Source: Lonicera japonica (lineage: Eukaryota; Streptophyta; Magnoliopsida; Dipsacales; Caprifoliaceae). Taken from it: a stretch of 64,000 nucleotides of DNA. The position numbers were made by a program, and so were the translations under genes. A model generated the notes under the pieces. The model did no database searches, was not told where the DNA came from, and saw only the letters and a list, made by a program, of their open reading frames with translations. Positions 57,655 through 64,000 of this stretch are shown one piece after another. The stretch spans positions 47,367,715 through 47,431,714 of the forward strand of contig CM038467.1 of assembly GCA_021464415.1 (NCBI GenBank), in the 5' to 3' direction. The first letter of the stretch is position 1, and every line of letters starts with the position of its first letter.

Positions 57655-58640
57655 CTTATATCCCTTCCCAATCAAGTAGTCACTTAGACGGATATACCAC
57701 ATCCATTCGGATTGCTTTAATCCGTAAAGTGAGCATTTCAACCTAATTACAAACGCACTCCATGATTTAGAGCCACTTGATTTGGGTAATATAAGGCCAT
57801 CAGACACTTTCATATATATCTCTAAATCAAGATCCCCATAGAGATATACAGTAACCACATCCATGAGCAGCATTTTCAGTCCTTCAAAAACTACCAAGCT
57901 AATTAAGTAGCAGAATATTTATAACGTTTAGGCAATTCCAGAGCGTATGTGAGAAACCTTGCGCCGCAAGGTGAGCCTTTTACTTCAGAACTTCTTTTTT
58001 TTTTTTCATTTACACTTTATGAAAAATAATTGTTTGTGTCCTACATGCTTTACACCTGGCGCAGTTAGCACTACCGAACCAAATACCTGTCTCTTTGCCA
58101 AAGAATCTAATTTTGTTTGGATTGTTTATTTCCATTTAGGTCAATTTTTCCATTTGTTGACATTTTACAACAGAGCAAGGTTCGACATCATCGTGCTTTT
58201 TGATTTCTTGAGCAACAATGTATCATTAATGCATATAGAGAATCTTTTCATTAACTCATATGCCCTCTTAACCCATTAAGATTTATTTATTCTTTCGAAT
58301 CATTTATAACTTCAAGACGTCCCCCAGTATTGATTCATGGATATAAGTATAATCAGAGATAATCTCCTGAAAGGGGTTTTTACATTAATGATTAATTGAT
58401 AGATTTGTGCTTTACTCCACCTTTTCTTTGTGTGAGTATTTGTTGAACTAAGTGGCCTCCCTCTCTTCCTTTGGGGAGCCACGGCCTCAACCACACTTCC
58501 ACTAAGTATGGTTGCAGCATCTCTTTTTGCAACACTGTACCCCTTGTTGAGGACTTCCAACCTTGTAGGCATATTGCAGTTGGTATGTTTGATCTTATCA
58601 CTTTTTGATATCAGTAAATGCATCAGGCCTTGAATCTGTT
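57655..58640 (-). pseudogene. Older Ty1/copia pol fragment
   Basis: Reading the minus strand: RKRGRPLSSTNTHTKKRW near 58490-58420, a linker, KLDSLAKRQVFGSVV near 58120-58070, and MDVVTVYLYGDLDLEIYMKV then IRLKCSLYGLKQSEWMWYIR up to the SIRE insertion point. This is the connector and N-terminal RT of another copia lineage (the type that has a KRGRP basic stretch before RT). Stops and frameshifts are frequent between 57900 and 58310. Confidence 0.82.
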
Positions 58641-59440
58641 ACATTTTAAAGATCGATCATTCTTTTTCACTTCACTATACATTGTGATATGTGTGGGGAT
58701 CAAGATGAGATAGGGTGGGGACTACGACAATTCCTGTCGTTCCCTTGGAAATTTCTTTTCCTATCTCCCCCTAACGACAGGAAGACTGTCTCATCAAAGT
58801 GACAATATGCAATTCTTAACGGTAAAGAGATTGCCTGACAATGATTCCAAATGGAGAATTTTCGTTGAGGATTAGTATCCAACATTAATACTTAATTGTT
58901 TCAGCGAGCCCAATTTAGTGTGCTGTGGGGGAGCAATCGGCACCTATGCATAAAATATCAGGTTAATATTCAGTTATCAACTAGTACGCATATAATAATT
59001 ATCTAATATTTGGGCCTTGAAATAATTAAGTAAAGCTGCGTGCAATATTGCATAAACTCCAGGCATATACAAGAAATATGGTGTGCATAACCAATGCCCT
59101 ATCTACCATCTATATTTTTTTTATGGTTGCTTTTGTGAGACCTTTTTGCGTATGCACATGGAGAACGGGATTCTTTACTTTGATTTTATGCAATAATCAT
59201 CAGATACTTTTGATGTAAATTCTCTATCTTATCGAGTCTTATAGACATGATACAGTAATCAGGGTGGTGAGCCCTTAAGCATTTAATATGTGCTAGGTTT
59301 GTAAATGCAACCTTTCTTATAGACAATTATTCGACGTGTAACCAGAATGTCGAATTATCCACAAGATCTATAAAGTAGTTTAAATGGTTCCGCATTCTGG
59401 ATGGATTAGTCCATAAATATATCATTATATTCTTTGTAAA
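58641..59440. other. Unassigned spacer
   Basis: No gene or clear repeat border recognised. An inverted phrase CGACAATTCCTGTCG near 58727 recurs inverted in part near 58774. Confidence 0.5.
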
Positions 59441-59884
59441 TGATATGACCTACGTTGATATCGCATGAAACCCGCAAACACAACGAATTGGTTGTGTAAA
59501 CATTGACACAGATATACTCGAAAACCGTAGCAAATTAAGAATCTGGACCGTTTCTACAATCAGATTATGGTGAAAAACGAAGACGCAAAAATCAGGTGTG
59601 AAATACCGATTAATAAGTCGGATGAACGCTACGAACAAACCGATAAGTTCAAGTAGTTCGTGAAGAACCAAAGAGGATTAAAATCACTCAATAATATTAT
59701 GAATAATGTTTAAATAATTAAAGTAATGCAATGAATCCCCCTTAAATAGGGTGAAGAAAACTTAGACAACAAGAAACTAATCCAACAAGGATTCCTCAAA
59801 ATAAATCCTAATCAAACAAGAACTAGTCTCTTAAATAATTTAAAATAAATAATAACAATAATAACTAAATAATAAATAAAAACA
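59441..59884 (-). repeat. Probable 3' LTR of the chromovirus, 444 bp
   Basis: On the minus strand TGTTTTTATTT at 59884 to GGTCATATCA at 59441. A promoter-like CCCTATTTAAGGGGG lies near 59757-59743. The start follows the end of pol by about 155 bp. The partner LTR is outside the window, so borders are tentative. Confidence 0.5.
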
Positions 59885-60039
59885 TATGGGCTTGACTCCA
59901 CACTCTTGGGCCGCATAGACATGGTCTCATCACTCAAATTTGGCTTGAATAAGTGAAATCCAGCCTCCATTTTGTGCTCCACGTTTTTTCCCTCCAATGG
60001 GCTTGATTGTGCCTTCTTCTTGAACCCAAATAGCTTGAA

Positions 60040-61503
60040 TCAATCCATTAAGTTCTTAGCCCGCGACCTTGTAATTGGGCCTGTTGGAACTTGGATGGCC
60101 TTTGAATTGTCTTCATTTTGCACAACAACCTTGCCTCCATCACTCCCCTCCTCTTGAAAAGGATTTGCCCTTAAATCATCATTGGCATCAAACGGACTTA
60201 AGTCAGCAACGTTAAAAGTAGCGCTAATGTTGTACTCTCCTGGTAGATCAAGTTTATAAGTATTATCGTTGATGTGCTCAAGAACTTGAAAAGGTCCATG
60301 TCTTCTAGGAAGTAGCTTAGAATGACGTTGCTCTGAAAATCGTTATTTCCTCATGTGCAGCCATACCCAATCTTCAGGTTCAAAAACCAGCTTTTGACGA
60401 CCTTTATTCTCCTTGTTTGCATATTACTCTGTCCTCCTTTCAATGTTGAGCCTTACCTTCTCATGAATCTTCTTAACAAACTTAGCCTTTTTCTTTCCAT
60501 CAAGATTAGTATATTGAGAATAAGGCAATATAGATAAATCTAATGGAGTCAAAGGATTAAATCTATACACAATTTCAAAAGGTGAAAATTGAGTAGCAGA
60601 ATGAACAGTGCAATTATAAGCAAACTCAACATGTGGTAAACATTCCTCCCATGTTCTAATGTTCTTTTTAATGATAGCCCTCAACAAAGTAGATAAAGTT
60701 ATATTCACAACCTCAGTTTGACCATCAGACTATGGGTGATAAGTAGTAGAAATAATAACTTAATTCCTAACTTACACCACAAGGTTTTCCAAAAGTAGCT
60801 TAAGAACTTAGTATCTCTATCTGAAACAATGGTCCTAGGCATGCTATGCAATCTCACAATTTCCTTGAAGAACAAATCAGCAACATGCGAAGTATCATTG
60901 GTTTTGTGACATGGAATAAAATGAGCCATTTTAGAAAATCTATCCACGACCATAAAAATTGAATCTCTACCATTCTTAGACCTAGGTAAATCCAAAACAA
61001 AATCCATGAAAATATCTATCCAAGGTTCACTAGGAATAGGTAATGGTGTATATAAGCCATGCGGTTGCACACGAGACTTTGCTTGCCCACACGTGACACA
61101 TCTTCAACAAATTTTCTCAACGTCTCTTTTCATACGTGGCCAAAAGAAGTATTTTTGCAAAATTCTAAGGTTTTAGCAATCCCGAAGTGCCCATCAAACC
61201 TCCCCTATGGGCTTCCCTCACTAACAAATCACGCATAGAGCAATTAGGCATACATAACTTATTCTCACGAAATAAAAACCCATCATGCCTAAAGAACTTA
61301 CCCACTGCGTTTTTCTCACATGCTTTATACTCCTCACAAAAATCAGCATCAATTGGATATGATTCTTTTATATGCTCAAAACCAAGTAACTTAGCATCAA
61401 GAATAGAGATTAACACATACATTCGCAAAAGCGCATCAATAACAATATTTTTTTTACCTTGCTTGTACCGAATGACATATGGGAATATCTCAATGAACTC
61501 CAT
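60040..61503 (-). pseudogene. Chromovirus integrase and C-terminal tail
   Basis: From 61503 downward: a linker with YVIRYKQGKKNIVIDALLRM, the integrase zinc finger remnant REAHRGGLMG..., the core [56 protein letters not shown], the glutamate region, [20 protein letters not shown] and then GPFQVLEHINDN, YKLDLPGEYNISATFNVADL and SPFD to a stop at 60040. Several stops and a frameshift near 60770-60700 disable it. Integrase inserts the DNA copy; the tail may target chromatin. Confidence 0.87.
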
Positions 61504-61989
61504 CTAGTGCGCATGCCTCTTATTAAGCTTGTGTTGGCTCCTCAAATGCTTCAAGGACTCATGATCGGTGTAAATCACGAACTCCTTAGGCCAAAGGTAG
61601 TCTTGCCATGTTTCCAATGCTCTAACCAATGCGTACAACTCCTTGTCATACGTCAGATAGTTCGAGGCTGCCCCACTCAATTTCTCACTAAAGTGAGCGA
61701 TTGGTTTTCCTTCTTGCATAAGAACAACCCCTATTCCTAAACTCGATACTTCACACTCAAGCTCGAATGATTTTGTGAAATTTGGTAATGCAAGTACAGG
61801 CGCATAGGTCAACTTCTCCTTGAACAATTAGAACGCCTTCTTTTGCTCATCCCCCCATTTGAATCCCACGTTCTTCCTTATCACCTCGGTCAGCGGCACA
61901 ACTATGGTACTAAAATCTTTCACAAATCGCCAATAAAAGCTAACAAGTCCATGAAAACTTCGTACATTCCTCACAATTGTAGGACTCGG
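61504..61989 (-). pseudogene. Chromovirus RT thumb and RNase H
   Basis: SPTIVRNVRSFHGLVSFYWR and GFKWGDEQKKAF form the RT connection; a stop at about 61830 precedes [40 protein letters not shown] and [13 protein letters not shown] of RNase H. Key acidic positions look partly kept. Confidence 0.85.
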
Positions 61990-62925
61990 CTACTCTTGTA
62001 TTGCACGTACTTTCTCCTCATCAACTTGTATACCTTGTGCACTCACAACAAAACCAAGAAATACAAGCTTATCGGTGTAAAAAATGCACTTCTTCATGTT
62101 AGCGAATAACTTTTCTTTTCGAAGCACATCTAAAACTGATTTTAAATGCTCAACATGATCCTCCAAGGTTTTGCTATAAATCAAGATATCATCAAAGTAG
62201 ACAACAACAAACCTTCCTATAAATGCACACAAAACATGTAAACGTATGAAAGTGCTTGGTGAATTAGTTAGCCCAAAGGGTATCACTAACCACTCATATA
62301 AACCATGTTTGGTTTTAAAAGCAGTTTTTCATCCATCTCCTTCTTTTATTCTAATTTGATGATACTCACTTTTTAAATCAATTTTATAAAATATACAAGT
62401 TCCATGCAACTCATCCAACATATCATCTAAGCGAGGAATATGATGCTGATACTTTATCGTTATATTATTGATAGGTCAACAATCAACACACATTCTCTAT
62501 GTCACATTCTTCTTAGGCACTAAAAGCACTGGAATAGCGCACGGACTCATGCTTTCTCTCACGTACCCTTTCTCCATTAATTCAGACACTTGCTTTTGTA
62601 GCTCATTCGTCTCCTCCGGATTGCTTCAATAGGCTAGTCTGCTAAGAATGGTAGCACCAGGTACAAAATTAATTTGATGCTCAATCCCTTTAATCGACGG
62701 TAATCCATGTGGCATCTCTTCAGGAAAGACATCCGCATAATCCTGAAACAAAGAAACAATTGAACTAGGCAACGACGAGTTAAGTTCATTAGTATTTAAA
62801 TATGCCTCCTTGTACAAAAGTACAATCATTGGCTGACTTGAATACAACGCTCTTTTAATTTCACTCGCTCTCGTATAAAAGTTCCTTTGCTTTCTATCTC
62901 CCTCATTTTTTGCAATTTCACTCAT
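61990..62925 (-). pseudogene. Chromovirus reverse transcriptase
   Basis: FPEEMPHGLPSIKGIEHQIN, then [45 protein letters not shown] and the catalytic [13 protein letters not shown] near 62210-62170. Stops lie near 62496, 62478 and 62328, and two residues are missing after PSTF. The aspartate pair is intact. Confidence 0.88.
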
Positions 62926-63224
62926 TTTCTTTTCCTCTCTTTCCTTTTTTTTATCTCTCTTTCTTTAGCTCACTCTCTTTTTTTTGGTCACTTTATCTTT
63001 GTAATTTTAATTGATCTTCATACACTTGCTTCAGTAACATGGGGACAAGAGTAATCATTTTATGATTGAGCTCAAAAAAATATTAGTCGATCAGTGAATC
63101 CATCATGCTTCACTCGGTGATCAAATTGCCATGGTCGTCTTAACAATAGATGACCGGCTTGCATTGGTATTACGTCGCATAAAACCTCATCTTCATATTT
63201 TCCAATACGAAACGCGACTAATAC

Positions 63225-63527
63225 TTATTTGTTCACCTTGATCTCCCCACTATCATTCAACCATTGTGATTTATATGGCTTGGGATGCTTAATAATAGGC
63301 AGCCCTAACTTCTCCACCATAATAGTACTTGCAACATTCGTACAACTTCCGCCGTCAATAATCACATTACACACCTTGTTGTTCACTAGGCATCTAATAT
63401 GGAAGAGATTTTCTCGTTGTACTTCCTCATCTTCTTTAGCTCGCGCACTAAGAGATTTTCTTGCAACCAACAAATCTCCTTCAGCCGTAAGCTCTTCTTC
63501 TTCATCGACATCTTTTAATAACGGCAT
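63225..63527 (-). pseudogene. Chromovirus protease
   Basis: HIRCLVNNKVCNVIIDGGSC with TNVAS gives the active-site motif (D-G-G-S variant usual for this group), followed by VEKLGLPIIKHPKPYKSQWL. It lies behind an acidic linker (VDEEEELTAEGD). The region 62926-63224 that should link to RT is degraded. Confidence 0.83.
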
Positions 63528-63559
63528 AGAATCAATATTGGACTCTTCATCGGTCTCGA

Positions 63560-64000
63560 TTTCGCCATTGTCTCAAATCACTATAGCTCTTTGATTGCGA
63601 CATTGGTTCGCCTTATGACCCCTACCTTGACACTTGAAACATTTAATATCAAGATTTCGAGCTGTATTAGGATCAGGTTTACCTTGGTTTCCAAGGCTAG
63701 TCATCCCTTGTTTGGGCTCGGTTTTGGGCTTTGACGTGGCTGATTTTTCCTCTTTCTTCCAAAGTGGATCTGATTTTCAAGAGGGTTTGGTTGGACTTTG
63801 GTTTTGGCGTAGGCTACCCCTTCTTTTGAGTTGATTCTCAATCTTGATTGCCACGTGTACCATATCTTCCTACTCAACATAACATTACAAATCCACCGCA
63901 TTAACGATTTCCCGGTTCAACTTATTCAAAAACCTTACCATAGTAGCCTCTCGATCTTTGTCTACGTTCGCTCGGATCATTGCTACTTCCATCTCCTTAA
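63560..64000 (-). pseudogene. Chromovirus gag, C-terminal part with zinc knuckle
   Basis: From the window edge: EMEVAMIRANVDKDREATMV, FLNKLNREIVNAVDL, EDMVHVAIKIENQLKRR, a Lys/Ser/Pro-rich linker and the CCHC knuckle CFKCQGRGHKANQC near 63650-63609. Stops interrupt it at about 63890, 63882 and 63780, and at 63573 before the protease linker. Confidence 0.85.

Larger units (their letters stand above)
59441..64000 (-). mobile_element. Chromovirus (Ty3/gypsy, CRM/Reina-like), 3' part
   Basis: The element enters from the right edge. On the minus strand gag (zinc knuckle), protease, RT, RNase H, integrase with a C-terminal chromodomain-like tail, and a 3' LTR follow. Gag text of the type MIRANVDKDREATMVRFLNK and integrase-tail text GPITRSRAK are common in this group; the exact lineage is uncertain. 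The RT box is intact (YFDD) but stops and small deletions break every domain junction. Confidence 0.85.

Overview
The window is nuclear DNA from a flowering plant, probably a eudicot. It holds two intact intron-containing host genes, nested LTR retrotransposons of several lineages, and many small MITEs with TTA or 9-10 bp target-site duplications (TSDs). No bacterial, organellar, rRNA or CRISPR features were seen.

Layout. 1-5195: 3' part of a SIRE-type Ty1/copia element (broken RT-RNase H, broken env-like ORF, 3' LTR), inserted into the RT of a minus-strand Tekay/Del-type Ty3/gypsy element (5196-10511), whose LTR carries a nested solo LTR (8904-10380). 10.6-14.05 kb: decayed plant-mobile-domain (PMD) gene with a minisatellite in its first intron. 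14.05-17.3 kb: intergenic DNA with a SINE-like head and a large foldback element. 17311-25566 (minus): six-exon Yip1-family (YIPF1-like) gene. 25.6-33.2 kb: AT-rich intergenic DNA with a Mutator-type MITE, Helitron-like ends and a palindrome array. 33195-40686 (minus): five-exon peroxisomal adenine nucleotide carrier (PNC) gene. 40.9-43.5 kb: four MITEs, three of them nearly contiguous upstream of PNC. 44.39-55.6 kb: decayed Tat-type gypsy element, split by a 4.3 kb Tekay-type solo LTR which itself contains a 1.5 kb LTR. 55616-55715: 100-N gap. 55.7-57.65 kb: 5' end of a second SIRE element (minus), inserted in an older copia pol fragment (57655-58640). 59.4-64 kb: 3' part of a minus-strand chromovirus.

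The two host genes work separately: Yip1 proteins act in Golgi/endosomal membrane traffic, while PNC imports ATP into peroxisomes. Their adjacency seems to match a gene pair I remember from Arabidopsis. All the retroelements look non-autonomous as seen here (stops, frameshifts, deletions, changed catalytic residues or truncation).

The most unusual pattern is a recurring architecture: clusters of short perfect or near-perfect palindromes centred on CpG and spaced about 19-22 bp apart. They lie in the LTRs of three unrelated retroelement families, and once inside an element just before its env-like ORF. Two homologous Tekay-type LTRs carry the cluster at the same place but with different palindrome sequences (ACCGGT core versus ATCGAT core), as if symmetry and pitch are kept while sequence turns over. 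A further palindrome array with 33-36 bp pitch lies between the two host genes.
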